Of a stretch of 64,000 nucleotides of DNA, positions 1 through 8,045 are shown one piece after another; position 1 is the first letter of the stretch, and each line of letters starts with the position of its first letter. Source of the stretch: Lentzea waywayandensis (lineage in GTDB: Bacteria; Actinomycetota; Actinomycetes; Mycobacteriales; Pseudonocardiaceae). Below the pieces are notes generated by a model. That model was given only the letters and a program-made list of their open reading frames with translations. It was not told the DNA's origin and did no database searches. The stretch is from positions 124,001 to 188,000 of the forward strand of contig NZ_FOYL01000013.1 in assembly GCF_900115955.1 (NCBI RefSeq). The letters run 5' to 3'. A program made the translations under genes and the position numbers.

Positions 1-80
1 CCGCCCTCCTCCGGCACCACTTCCATCGGGTCGTCGGCATCGCACCGAGCGATTACCGCCGCGCATTCTCCTGTCGTTAG
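1..80 (+). CDS. AraC-family transcriptional regulator, C-terminal end only
   Basis: Only the last 25 residues are inside the window, read from base 3 to the TAG at 78-80. They end in GIAPSDYRRAF, which matches the end of the second helix-turn-helix of AraC/XylS regulators, where a (G)xxPxxYRRxF signature closes the DNA-binding domain. Nothing can be said about the sensor domain or targets. The gene runs towards, and overlaps, the MarR gene on the opposite strand. Confidence 0.8.
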   Translation, partial: ALLRHHFHRVVGIAPSDYRRAFSCR

Positions 81-518
81 GCGGGTGAAGATCTTCTCGG
101 AGATCTCCCGCAACGCCTGCACCTCGGAGTCGTCGAGCAGGTCGAACACCAGCTTGTTGACCGTCTCGGCGTGCGCGGGCGCAGCCGCCTCGATGGCCGA
201 CCGTCCCTGGTCCGTCAGTACGACGAACGACCCGCGCCCGTCGCTGCGGCAGTTCTCCCTGCGCACCAGGCCGCGCTTCTCCATCCGTGCGACGTGATGC
301 GAGATACGGCTCTTCTCCCAGTGCAAATACCGTGCGAGCTCCAACACGCGTACGCGTTCGTCAGGCGTGTCGGTGAGCTGCACCAGCACGGCGAAGTCAG
401 CCATCGAGATGTCCGAGTCGACTGACATTTGCCTGCTCAGATGCGCATTGAGCTCCCCCTGCATGCGGACGTAGGCACGCCACGCCCGCTGCTGCTCAGG
501 TTCCAACCATCGTGTCAC
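1..518 (-). CDS. MarR-family transcriptional regulator, 3' end outside the window
   Basis: A GTG at 518 opens a frame reading VTRWLEPEQQRAW and then a winged-helix MarR core: recognition-helix region HWEKSRISHHVARMEKRGLV, then the wing RSDGRGSFVVLTDQG. The family usually ends soon after the dimerisation helix (here SEKIFTRL near base 80). This frame stays open through base 1, so about 25 or more extra residues lie antisense to the AraC tail, or the stop is just outside. It is divergent from yceI with 94 bases between starts, so it may control yceI (inference). Another start is possible, because no strong ribosome site is visible. Confidence 0.8.
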   Translation of the reverse strand, partial: MTRWLEPEQQRAWRAYVRMQGELNAHLSRQMSVDSDISMADFAVLVQLTDTPDERVRVLELARYLHWEKSRISHHVARMEKRGLVRRENCRSDGRGSFVVLTDQGRSAIEAAAPAHAETVNKLVFDLLDDSEVQALREISEKIFTRLTTGECAAVIARCDADDPMEVVPEEG

Positions 519-612
519 TGGTTCAGCATACGGGAATAGTTGACACATCATCCACGTTCGGGCAGGGTGAGTGACACTTCAACCAAATCGAGCAACCGAA
601 GGACTTGACACC

Positions 613-1170
613 ATGACCACCGCCACCAACCTCTCCGAACTGACCGGCGACTACGTCATCGACGCCTCGCACTCCCGCATCGGCTTCGTCGCGCGCCACG
701 CGATGGTCACCAAGGTTCGCGGTGCGTTCAACGAGTTCGACGGCAAGATCTCCATCGACGGTGACAAGCCGGACAACACCACCGCCGAGGTGACCCTGAA
801 GGTCGCGAGCATCGACACCCGCAACGCGCAGCGCGACGGTCACCTGACCACCAACGACTTCCTCGCCGTCGAGGAGTACCCGGAGATCAAGTTCGTCTCG
901 ACCTCCGCCAAGCAGGTCGACGACGACAACTTCGAGATCACCGGCGACCTCACCATCAAGGACGTCACCAAGAGCATCACCATCCCGTTCGCCTTCGAGG
1001 GCGTGGCCGTCGACCCGTTCGGCAACACCCGCGTGGGCTTCGAGGGCTCGCACACCATCAACCGCAAGGACTACGGCGTGACCTGGAACGCCGCCCTGGA
1101 GACCGGTGGCGTGCTGGTGAGCGAGAAGGTCGTCCTCGAGTTCGAGATCTCGGCGATCAAGCAGGCCTGA
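613..1170 (+). CDS. YceI family polyisoprenoid-binding-like protein
   Basis: A 185-residue protein covering the whole YceI domain, a lipocalin-like beta barrel that binds long isoprenoid chains. Recognisable family pieces are the start YVIDASHSRIGFVARHAM, the central DFLAVEEYPEIKF and the end VLVSEKVVLEFEISAI. The ATG at 613 was chosen because it follows a GAAGGA ribosome site and gives the normal cytosolic length; there is no signal peptide. The ligand is unknown. In actinobacteria these genes often sit beside MarR regulators, as here. The 3' end overlaps the convergent stress-protein gene by 14 bases. Confidence 0.92.
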   Translation: MTTATNLSELTGDYVIDASHSRIGFVARHAMVTKVRGAFNEFDGKISIDGDKPDNTTAEVTLKVASIDTRNAQRDGHLTTNDFLAVEEYPEIKFVSTSAKQVDDDNFEITGDLTIKDVTKSITIPFAFEGVAVDPFGNTRVGFEGSHTINRKDYGVTWNAALETGGVLVSEKVVLEFEISAIKQA

Positions 1171-1975
1171 CGACGGCCACCGGGCACGGGGCGTGGTAGA
1201 TCAGGGCCTGCGAGGTAGATCCGAGCAGCATCCCGGCGAATCCACCACGCCCCCGGGACCCGACGACGAGCAGGCCGGCCCGTTGCCCGAGGTCCATCAG
1301 CAACGGAATCGGCCGCTCCCCCACCACGAGCTGGTCCACCGCGACGTCCGGGTACTTCTCCGCCCACCCGGACATGCGCGCGTTCAGCAACGACGACTGC
1401 TCGTCGACGTGCGCCATCGCCGCCACCAGCGGCACCCCGGACGCCGCCGCTTCCTCGAACGCGAAGCCGATGGCCGAGTCCGATTCGGGTGAGAGGTCGA
1501 CACCCACCACCACGGGCCCGTCGTGCTGCTGCGCTCGTTCTTTTGGCCATCGCACCACCACCACGGGACACTCACCGTGAATCGACAGCGCCACGGCCGT
1601 TGAGCCGACCAACGCTCCGGTGAACCCGCCCAGTCCGTGTGACCCCACCACCACCTCGCGTGCGCGTGCAGACTCCGCGATCAACACGGGCGTGGGGTGT
1701 TCCATGCGCAAGTCGTGCTCCACGGACACATCAGGTGCTTCTGCCCGTGCGACGGCAACGGCCTGAGAGAGCCACATCCGCCCTTGGTCGTACATGGCCG
1801 AGCGCAGGTCACGCGCCGATGAGATGACCTCTGGATACCCGCGCGTCGGCAACGTGTACGCGTGCACCAGCCGCAACGGCGCATCGTGGTGCATGCACGC
1901 CCGCGCGGCCCACGCCACCGCGGCCAGCGCGGACGAGGAACCATCGACTCCGACAACGACGGGCAGACCGCTCAT
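1157..1975 (-). CDS. Tandem-domain universal stress protein
   Basis: A 272-residue protein made of two UspA domains (about 1-145 and 150-272). Each carries the nucleotide-binding signature GxxG-x9-G(S/T): VVGSHGLGGFTGALVGSTA in the first and VVGSRGRGGFAGMLLGSTS in the second, so both are predicted to bind ATP. Two-domain Usps of this type belong to the DosR dormancy regulon of mycobacteria. The gene is divergent from a DosR-like response regulator with 84 bases between starts, so co-regulation is likely but inferred. It is cytosolic. Confidence 0.95.
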   Translation of the reverse strand: MSGLPVVVGVDGSSSALAAVAWAARACMHHDAPLRLVHAYTLPTRGYPEVISSARDLRSAMYDQGRMWLSQAVAVARAEAPDVSVEHDLRMEHPTPVLIAESARAREVVVGSHGLGGFTGALVGSTAVALSIHGECPVVVVRWPKERAQQHDGPVVVGVDLSPESDSAIGFAFEEAAASGVPLVAAMAHVDEQSSLLNARMSGWAEKYPDVAVDQLVVGERPIPLLMDLGQRAGLLVVGSRGRGGFAGMLLGSTSQALIYHAPCPVAVVRPA

Positions 1976-2059
1976 GATCCCAAAGTAGGCCCGATCGTCG
2001 CAGTGAGCCGCGTGCCGTTGGTCCCCTCATGTCAGGGTCTTTGGGCTACCGTGGCCCTC

Positions 2060-2710
2060 ATGGCGACGCGTGTTTTCCTCGTCGACGACCACGAGATCGT
2101 CCGCCGCGGCATAGCGGACCTGCTCGGCGAGGAGTCCGATCTGGTGGTGGTCGGTGACGCCGCGTCGGTCACGGAGGCCCTGGCCAAGGTGCCGGGCGCT
2201 CAGGCCGACGTGGCGGTGCTCGACATCCGGCTTCCGGACGGCAACGGCATCGAGCTGTGCCGCGAGCTGCGCAGCCGTCTCCCGGGCCTGCAGTGCCTGA
2301 TGCTGACGAGCTTCGCGGACGACGAGGCCCTCTTCGACGCGATCATGGCCGGCGCCTCCGGCTTCGTGCTGAAACAGATCCTCGGCGCCGACCTGGTCAA
2401 CGCCGTCCGCACCGTCGCGGCAGGACAGTCCCTTCTGGACGCCCGCACGACTTCCGCGCTGCTCAACCGAATCCGCCGCGAACGCGAGGAGGGCGACCCG
2501 CTGCGCATGCTCAGCGAGCAGGAGCGCACCGTCCTCGACCTCATCGGCGAAGGCCTCACGAACCGGCAGATCGCCGAGCGCATGTTCCTCGCCGAGAAGA
2601 CGGTCAAGAACTACGTCTCCCACCTGCTCGCCAAGCTCGGCATGCAACGCCGCACGCAGGCCGCCGTGTTCGCGTCGCAGTTCCGCAAGGACGTCGACAA
2701 GCCGCACTAA
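2060..2710 (+). CDS. devR: DosR/DevR-like response regulator (NarL family)
   Basis: A 216-residue NarL-type regulator. The receiver domain (about 1-120) has acidic residues D9-D10, phospho-acceptor D55 in AVLDIRLPDG, T83 and K105. A LuxR-type helix-turn-helix follows (about 148-210: LTNRQIAERMFLAEKTVKNY). The stretches LPDGNGIELCRELRSR and MFLAEKTVKNYVS are very close to Mycobacterium tuberculosis DosR as remembered, so orthologous function (response to hypoxia, NO or CO) is likely. The ATG at 2060 gives the normal start MATRVFLVDDHE; a longer upstream frame exists but has no domain. The partner kinase is convergent at 2870-4495. Confidence 0.92.
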   Translation: MATRVFLVDDHEIVRRGIADLLGEESDLVVVGDAASVTEALAKVPGAQADVAVLDIRLPDGNGIELCRELRSRLPGLQCLMLTSFADDEALFDAIMAGASGFVLKQILGADLVNAVRTVAAGQSLLDARTTSALLNRIRREREEGDPLRMLSEQERTVLDLIGEGLTNRQIAERMFLAEKTVKNYVSHLLAKLGMQRRTQAAVFASQFRKDVDKPH

Positions 2711-2869
2711 GCCGTGTCCTGTAAGTCCGTTCGATGAGAGTCACGGGCGAGAGACCCGGAGGCGGTGCCGCCGGAACGCCCTCATACCGGGCGTATTCGG
2801 GCGTTTCGGCGGTGCCGTCTCCGGGGCCCTCGGCCGCGACTATCGCGGACGAGATTTACAGGACACGGC
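2711..2869. repeat. Inverted-repeat element A (MITE-like), between dosR and dosS
   Basis: The segment between the stops of two convergent genes begins with GCCGTGTCCTGTAA (2711-2724) and ends with its exact reverse complement TTACAGGACACGGC (2856-2869). Inside is a core (2730-2751, TTCGATGAGAGTC...) that recurs in element B at 4534-4636. No ORF is convincing inside. It may be a small non-autonomous mobile element or an intergenic palindrome family that also works as a terminator. Confidence 0.7.
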
Positions 2870-4495
2870 CTAGTTCAGGGGTACGCGCCAGACGACGCAG
2901 GCGCCGCCACCCTCGGTCGCGCGCACCTCGAGCGACCCGGCGAACATGGACGCGCGGTGGGCGAGGTTGCGCAACCCGCTCCGGGCGGCGTCGGCCGGAA
3001 TACCGACCCCGTTGTCCTGCACGGTGATCACCACGTCCTCGCCGGCGTCGATGAGCACCGTCAGCTCGGTCGCGGACGCGTGCCGGACGCAGTTCGTCAC
3101 GGCCTCGCGCACCACGGCCTCGACGTGTTCGGCCAGTTCCGGGGGCACCGAGTTGTCCACGGTGCCGGACATGCGGACGGACGGCTTGAGGTCCGTCGCC
3201 TCGGTCAGGCCGGCGACGAGGTCGAGGAGCCTGCGCCGCAACGAGGTGTTGTCCGTCGAGTGCAGGTCGAAGATGGACGTGCGGATCTCGCGGACCGTCT
3301 CGTCCAGCTGCTCGACGGCGGTCCGCAGGCGGGCGGCCACGTCGGGTTCGGTGACGCGGCGCATGGTGGCCTGCAGGGTGAGGCCGGTGACGAACAGCCG
3401 CTGGATGACGTGGTCGTGCAGGTCGCGGGCGATGCGGTCGCGGTCCTCCAGCACGTCGAGCAGGCGTTGCGAGCGTTGTTGCTCGGCGAACTCCAGGGCG
3501 ACGGCCGCCTGGTCGGCGAACGAGGCCAGCATCGGCACCTGGTCGGGCAGGAACCGCGTCTCGCCGCCGAGGCGCAGCACGACCAGCGCGCCCGTGACAC
3601 CCATCTCGGAGCGCAGTGGCACGGCGAGGGCGGGGCCGAACGCCGTGCCCAGGTCGTCCACCAGCAGCGGGACGCCGGAGCGGATCACCTCGTCGACGGC
3701 GTAGTCGGCGGCGTTGAAGTTCTCGATCTTCACGCCCGCGCTCGCGGCGATGGACAGCGGCGTGTGATGGCCGTCGCCGAGCACGACGAGGGCCGAGTCG
3801 GCGCCGGCGATCTCGACGGTGCGCTGGGTGATCAGGCGCAGCGCGTACTCGCCGGACGCGCCGCCCAGAAGTTCGGAGTTGACCTCGCCGATCGCCTCCA
3901 GCCACCGCTCGCGCATGCGGGAGCGTTCGAACAGGCGGGCGTTCTCGATCGCGATGCCCGCGGCCGCGGCGAGGGCCTGCAGCACGGCCTCGTCGTCGGC
4001 GGTGAACTCGGCGCCGTCGATCTTCTCGGTCATGTAGAGGTTGCCGAACACCTCGTCGCGCACACGTACGGGCACGCCCAGGAAGCTGTGCATCGGCGGG
4101 TGGTTGGGCGGGAAGCCGACGGACATCTCGTGCCGTGCGAGGTCGCGCAGGCGCAGCGGCGTCGGGTCCTTGATGAGCAGCCCGAGCAGGCCCTTGCCCT
4201 CGGGCAGGTGGCCCATCGACGCGCGCGTCACCTCGTCCACCCCTACGTGGAGGAACTCGGAGAGGTCGTCACGGGTGCCGAGCACGCCCAGCGCGCCGTA
4301 GCGGGCGCCCACGAGGTCGGCGGCGGCCTGGACGATGCGCAGCAACGTCGGCTCGAGTTCCAGACCCGACGCGACGGCGAGCATGGCGCCGAGGAGCTCC
4401 TGCATCTGGTCGCGGGTGGTGACGATCTCGTCCATGCGGTCTCGGACCTCGTCGAGCAGCTCGTCGAGGTCGCGGCGACCAGGCACGTCAGGCAC
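2870..4495 (-). CDS. devS: DosS/DosT-like GAF-GAF sensor histidine kinase
   Basis: A 541-residue cytosolic kinase. It has two GAF domains (about 50-190 and 210-340), a HisKA_3 dimerisation domain with phospho-acceptor H360 in RDRIARDLHDHVIQR, and an HATPase with REAVTNCVRHA and DNGVGIP. GAF-A carries NHPPMHSFLGVPV and FGNLYMTEK. By comparison with M. tuberculosis DosS, H132 matches the proximal heme ligand H149 and Y154 matches Y171, so a heme gas or redox sensor is predicted. The start is GTG at 4495. It is convergent with the DosR-like regulator, and inverted-repeat elements A and B lie immediately on its two sides. Confidence 0.93.
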   Translation of the reverse strand: MPDVPGRRDLDELLDEVRDRMDEIVTTRDQMQELLGAMLAVASGLELEPTLLRIVQAAADLVGARYGALGVLGTRDDLSEFLHVGVDEVTRASMGHLPEGKGLLGLLIKDPTPLRLRDLARHEMSVGFPPNHPPMHSFLGVPVRVRDEVFGNLYMTEKIDGAEFTADDEAVLQALAAAAGIAIENARLFERSRMRERWLEAIGEVNSELLGGASGEYALRLITQRTVEIAGADSALVVLGDGHHTPLSIAASAGVKIENFNAADYAVDEVIRSGVPLLVDDLGTAFGPALAVPLRSEMGVTGALVVLRLGGETRFLPDQVPMLASFADQAAVALEFAEQQRSQRLLDVLEDRDRIARDLHDHVIQRLFVTGLTLQATMRRVTEPDVAARLRTAVEQLDETVREIRTSIFDLHSTDNTSLRRRLLDLVAGLTEATDLKPSVRMSGTVDNSVPPELAEHVEAVVREAVTNCVRHASATELTVLIDAGEDVVITVQDNGVGIPADAARSGLRNLAHRASMFAGSLEVRATEGGGACVVWRVPLN

Positions 4496-4533
4496 GCCGC
4501 CTAGATTCGCACATTTTCCGGCAACGCACGGCC

Positions 4534-4636
4534 AGGGCCTGTTTCAAGGTCTCTTTCGAGGAGAGTCGCGGCCGAGGTGGTTCCCGGTGGCCGCCCCGGC
4601 CCGGGCTGTCGTGAACGAGACACTGAAACCGGCCCT
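4534..4636. repeat. Inverted-repeat element B, related to element A
   Basis: The end AGGGCCTGTTTCAAGGTCTC (4534-4553) is complementary to GAGACACTGAAACCGGCCCT (4617-4636), with 17 of 20 positions pairing. The inner left side (4555-4576) reads TTCGAGGAGAGTCGCGGCCG, close to TTCGATGAGAGTCACGGGCG in element A. It lies in the divergent promoter region of dosS and the acg-like gene, so it may also carry or disrupt promoter signals. Confidence 0.65.
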
Positions 4637-4693
4637 AGCAAGAGAGGACCTTCGACCGTGGCCGATCTACGTCCCCGGTCGGAGAGTGAGCAC

Positions 4694-5344
4694 ATGACGA
4701 TCGCCGTACCCGGCTCACTCGGACTCGCGGGTGAGGACGTGCGCGCCGTCCTGGCGCTCGCGAGGGACTCAGTCTCAGGCGTGCGGTTCGAGGTGCGGCC
4801 CGAGCAGATCGAGCTGCACACCTCCACTCCGCACGGCCGGGAGACGCGTGTTGCCTGCGGGGTCGCGTTGCTCAACGTCCGGCTGGCGTTGCAAGGGCAC
4901 GGCATCCGTCCACTGGTGACGTTGCTGCCGGGGCCGAGCGCGCACGACTCGGCCGCGGCCATCAGGCTCGGCGGGTATCAGGAGCCGAATCCGGACGTGC
5001 TGGCGTTGCTGCACTCACTGCGCACGAACCGTCGCGCGTGGACGGCGTTTCCCGAGCTCGCCTCCTGGCGCGGGTTGCTGTCGCGGGCGGCCGAGGTGGA
5101 ACGGGCGTGGCTGCACGTGCGCAGCGGGACCGAGCTGGTGCTGTGCACGTTCAACCAGGGTGCGGCGGCGGAGATCCGTGCGGGGCAGGCGATGCAACGC
5201 GTGATCCTGACCGCGGGGACGATGGGGTTCGACGTCTCCCCCGCCGTCGCCGCGGTGGACCTGTCCGCGTTGCGCGCGGACCTGCGCCAGTGCCTGGGCA
5301 GCACGCTGGTGCCGCAGATGGTGCTGCGGCTGGGCGCGCAGTAG
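4694..5344 (+). CDS. Acg-family (Rv2032-like) nitroreductase-fold protein, short form
   Basis: A 216-residue protein. The segment from EVRPEQIELHT through RETRVACGVALLNVRLALQG to IRPLVTLLPGP resembles the Acg family of FMN-binding nitroreductase-like proteins, which belong to the mycobacterial DosR regulon. Typical Acg proteins are about 330 residues, so this is a shortened member and catalysis is uncertain. The ATG at 4694 has GGAGAG seven bases upstream; an in-frame GTG at 4658, after AGAGAGGACC, would add 12 residues. It is divergent from dosS. A role in dormancy or redox stress is inferred from the neighbours. Confidence 0.7.
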   Translation: MTIAVPGSLGLAGEDVRAVLALARDSVSGVRFEVRPEQIELHTSTPHGRETRVACGVALLNVRLALQGHGIRPLVTLLPGPSAHDSAAAIRLGGYQEPNPDVLALLHSLRTNRRAWTAFPELASWRGLLSRAAEVERAWLHVRSGTELVLCTFNQGAAAEIRAGQAMQRVILTAGTMGFDVSPAVAAVDLSALRADLRQCLGSTLVPQMVLRLGAQ

Positions 5345-5363
5345 ACCACGCCCAGCAGCACGA

Positions 5364-6053
5364 TCAGGTCGTGATGAACTTCGTCGGGTCGGCCACGGGC
5401 GACTCGACGACGAGGTCCTTGTACTCGTCCTCGATGCCCTTGTTGTGGATCTGGATCGCCAGCGGGGCTTCGCGGCCCGCGGGTTCCTTCTTGTCCTCGA
5501 ACTTCAGGACCTCCTGCGCCTTGCACTTCGCCGCGCCGTCGGGCAACGGGCAGCACGCCATGCGCGCGATTCCGGTGTCACCGTTGGCGAGGATCTCGCA
5601 CTGCGCCCACTTCTTCACGTCCCAGCTCGGGTGCGGGTACTTCGTGAACAGCTTGCCGCCGCCGTTGTTGTGGCCGGGCCGGTAGTCCCACGCGCCACCG
5701 TTGGGCGGCTGGAACTGGATGGCGCCCAGGCCGTTCAGAGCCGGGGTCGCGATCTTGCCCCAGATCAGCACGGTCGGCTTGTGGTTGCCGGAGACCTGGC
5801 GCAGCTTGAAGATCCAGCGGAAGCTCTTGTACTGCTGCTTGTTGTAGTAGATCCAGCCGCGCGAGGCGTTCTTCTGGCTGTGGATCGCGCCGTTCTTCAC
5901 GACGAACGCGTCCTTGGCGTGCATGGTCCAGCCGTCGAGCGTCTTGCCGTCGAACACGGGCACCAGCACGGGATCCGCGGCCTGCGCCGGCGTCGTGCCG
6001 GCCACCAGTGCCAGCACGAAGGCAGCGACTATCCACAATGGACGACGAAACAT
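5364..6053 (-). CDS. Secreted DUF1080 (3-keto-disaccharide hydrolase domain) protein
   Basis: A 229-residue exported protein with a classical signal peptide (MFRRPLWIVAAFVLALVAG... cut after AQA near 26). The rest is one DUF1080 domain, a concanavalin-like fold recognised by VFDGKTLDGWTMH at the start and by the middle WIYYNKQQYKSFRW...LIWGKIATP. The family is now called the 3-keto-disaccharide hydrolase domain and acts on oxidised sugars or sugar-like ligands. The substrate here is unknown. A pair of Cys (ACCPLPDGAAKC) may form a disulfide. It appears to be transcribed alone. Confidence 0.85.
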   Translation of the reverse strand: MFRRPLWIVAAFVLALVAGTTPAQAADPVLVPVFDGKTLDGWTMHAKDAFVVKNGAIHSQKNASRGWIYYNKQQYKSFRWIFKLRQVSGNHKPTVLIWGKIATPALNGLGAIQFQPPNGGAWDYRPGHNNGGGKLFTKYPHPSWDVKKWAQCEILANGDTGIARMACCPLPDGAAKCKAQEVLKFEDKKEPAGREAPLAIQIHNKGIEDEYKDLVVESPVADPTKFITT

Positions 6054-6161
6054 TTGCTACCGTCCTCGGCTCCGAGGGATTTCGGCAGCGACGGTGACCT
6101 CACCGTAGAACCGAGACATCGGAGCAGTCAACGGAAACGCGTGTTTCTGAAAACGGACAAT

Positions 6162-7319
6162 CTAGCGGACCATCACCGCCTTCCAGAGCAGCCGAGCCAG
6201 TTCCGGATGACAGATGTCGTTGTGCGCACCGGCGATTCCGTCGATGCGGCGGATCACCGACGTGCAGTCGACGTTGTGCACCTGCCCGCGCTGAAGCTCG
6301 CCGGGAGATCCGATGTTGTGGCCGTGGGCGTAGGTACCCTGCACGCCGTGCGAGCCGAGGCCGCCGTACTTCGGGTACTCGTCCAGGTCGACCTGGCGGC
6401 CCGAGCGCGCGGCCAGCGGGTAGAACCTGCCGATGGCGTAGTCGTTCGACGACGTGGTGACGATGATCGGGCCGGGCACGCGCCCGAGCACGCCGCGGAA
6501 GTAGCCGGAGCCGGGTTCGCCGGGCAGCCGTTCCGCGAACGACCACAGCGACATCGCGCCCTGCACCAGGGTCAGCGTCGCGGCGGGCACCACGTTCGCC
6601 ATGGCGGTCGCGGTGATGCAGCCGAAGCTGTGACCCATCAGGTGGACGCGCGCGTTCGGCGCGGCCTGGGCGACCTCGCGGGCGATCCTCGCGGCGCCGC
6701 TCTCGCCGAACACCTTGGCGCGGCGCTTCATCTTCCAGAAGGTCAGGATCCGCAACGGCGACAGGATCCCGCCCAGGGCCGGATCCTCCAGGCACGCGCG
6801 GTAGAGCTGCTCGGCGTCGAACGTCATGCCGTCCTCGCCCGGCAGGTCGGGAACCGAGCTCTCCAGGTAGTCGTAGGCCTGCTTGACCGAGCCCGACATC
6901 CGGCACGGATGTTGCCGCGCGGCCTCGACGATCGTGCGCACCGCGGCCGTGCGTCCGGCACCTCCGCCGAGACGCTGGGCCTGGGCGTTGATGAACTCGT
7001 CCGACCGCACGTCCTCGTCGCCCCACGCCTTCGAGGGCCAGTGCAGGCCGACGAGCAGGGACTTGAAACCGCCCGGAAGCCGGTGTGCCGCTTCACGTTC
7101 GGCGCGGCAGTCGGCCATCGTCGCGACCCACCGCCCGTACTGTTCGCGGGCGGCCGGCACGTCGCCGTTCCACCCGTGGATGAAGAAGAAGACGTCGGTG
7201 ACACCGCGGCGGGCGTCGTACAGGACGTCCGCGCTGTCGCGCCCCCGCTCGTTGCCTGTCTCGTCGAAGCAGACGAGGTGATAGCTGATGTCGTGACCTG
7301 GCACGGATTCTCGGGACAT
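6162..7319 (-). CDS. Alpha/beta-hydrolase, large cytosolic form
   Basis: A 385-residue protein with the oxyanion-hole strand DVFFFIHGWNGD (about 42-53) and nucleophile elbow LMGHSFGC, Ser231 being the likely catalytic serine. A histidine near the C-terminus (AHGHN, HNVDC or AHNDICH) would complete the triad. There is no signal peptide. It resembles actinobacterial hydrolases related to DUF900/lipase-class proteins; the substrate is unknown. The 81 bases after its start contain no clear promoter. Confidence 0.8.
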   Translation of the reverse strand: MSRESVPGHDISYHLVCFDETGNERGRDSADVLYDARRGVTDVFFFIHGWNGDVPAAREQYGRWVATMADCRAEREAAHRLPGGFKSLLVGLHWPSKAWGDEDVRSDEFINAQAQRLGGGAGRTAAVRTIVEAARQHPCRMSGSVKQAYDYLESSVPDLPGEDGMTFDAEQLYRACLEDPALGGILSPLRILTFWKMKRRAKVFGESGAARIAREVAQAAPNARVHLMGHSFGCITATAMANVVPAATLTLVQGAMSLWSFAERLPGEPGSGYFRGVLGRVPGPIIVTTSSNDYAIGRFYPLAARSGRQVDLDEYPKYGGLGSHGVQGTYAHGHNIGSPGELQRGQVHNVDCTSVIRRIDGIAGAHNDICHPELARLLWKAVMVR

Positions 7320-7400
7320 CGCGGATCACCACCACACAAAACGCGCCCAACTGTTGTCCGTTTAATCGGAACTGAGGCGGCTCATGTTTACCCCCGCTGA

Positions 7401-7979
7401 TCAGGAAAACCCGTTCGGACCAGGGGATTCACCCCGATTGCGCCGGTAGTGGCGGGCCGCGCGGACCCTGTTGCCGCACGACGGCGAGCACCATTCACGG
7501 CGCGGATGGTCCTTCACGAAGTACAGCACGCAGCCCGGCGCATAACAGGCGCGCAACAGAAGCCTGTTCTCACCGGTGAACAGCTCCACGGCCTCCGCAG
7601 CGATCGAGGCGCGCTCACGATCCGCGAGCGAGCCCTCACTTTCGTTGAGCCGCAACAGTTCCCCGTCGCGCACGGTCAGCTGCGGCCACCGCTGCGCACT
7701 GCGCGCCGCACGGTTGACCTCACCCACGGCCCGTTCGAGGTCACGATCCTGCGCGACCGGACGCGTGTCCTCGGTGAGCACGCCCGCGAGGTCCCGAAGC
7801 GCCTGCCGCAACGAGCGGAACGCCGTCAGGTCGGCCTGGTCCGCCGGCACGCCCAGAAAATCGCGGAGCCCACCGACAGTCGTCAGGTCGTCGTGCACCT
7901 GCGACCGATTGGCCCAAACGGTGTTCATCAGCAGGACCGGACGGGGTTCGTCGGGGGTCAGCACGTCTAACGGTAACAC
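7401..7979 (-). CDS. CGNR zinc-finger protein (ABATE domain)
   Basis: About 192 residues. The N-terminal ABATE-like region includes LLMNTVWANRSQVHDDL. The C-terminal CGNR zinc finger reads CYAPGCVLYFVKDHPRREWC then SCGNRVRAARHYRR, giving the usual C-x4-C...C-x3-C zinc site and the CGNR signature. These proteins are presumed stress-responsive transcription factors. The GTG at 7979 was chosen; another GTG at 7964 is possible. It is divergent from the DUF1348 gene, with a palindrome between them that may be its operator. Confidence 0.9.
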   Translation of the reverse strand: MLPLDVLTPDEPRPVLLMNTVWANRSQVHDDLTTVGGLRDFLGVPADQADLTAFRSLRQALRDLAGVLTEDTRPVAQDRDLERAVGEVNRAARSAQRWPQLTVRDGELLRLNESEGSLADRERASIAAEAVELFTGENRLLLRACYAPGCVLYFVKDHPRREWCSPSCGNRVRAARHYRRNRGESPGPNGFS

Positions 7980-7992
7980 AGGCTTGCATCCA

Positions 7993-8009
7993 TTAGAATC
8001 TCGTTCTAA
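7993..8009. promoter_or_regulatory. Palindromic operator candidate between CGNR and DUF1348 genes
   Basis: TTAGAA and TTCTAA are exact inverted arms separated by TCTCG. The site sits 14 bases before the CGNR start and 37 bases before the DUF1348 GTG, a place where one bound regulator could control both genes. Binding by the CGNR protein is inference. Confidence 0.55.
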
Positions 8010-8045
8010 CGTTTGCAGCGTCGCCCAACCGTTGGAAGGACCGTC

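Noticed and set aside
1976..2059. Possible DosR box between usp and dosR (AGGGTCTTTGGGCT)
   Set aside because: Only about half of the positions agree with the mycobacterial DosR box; too weak to annotate.
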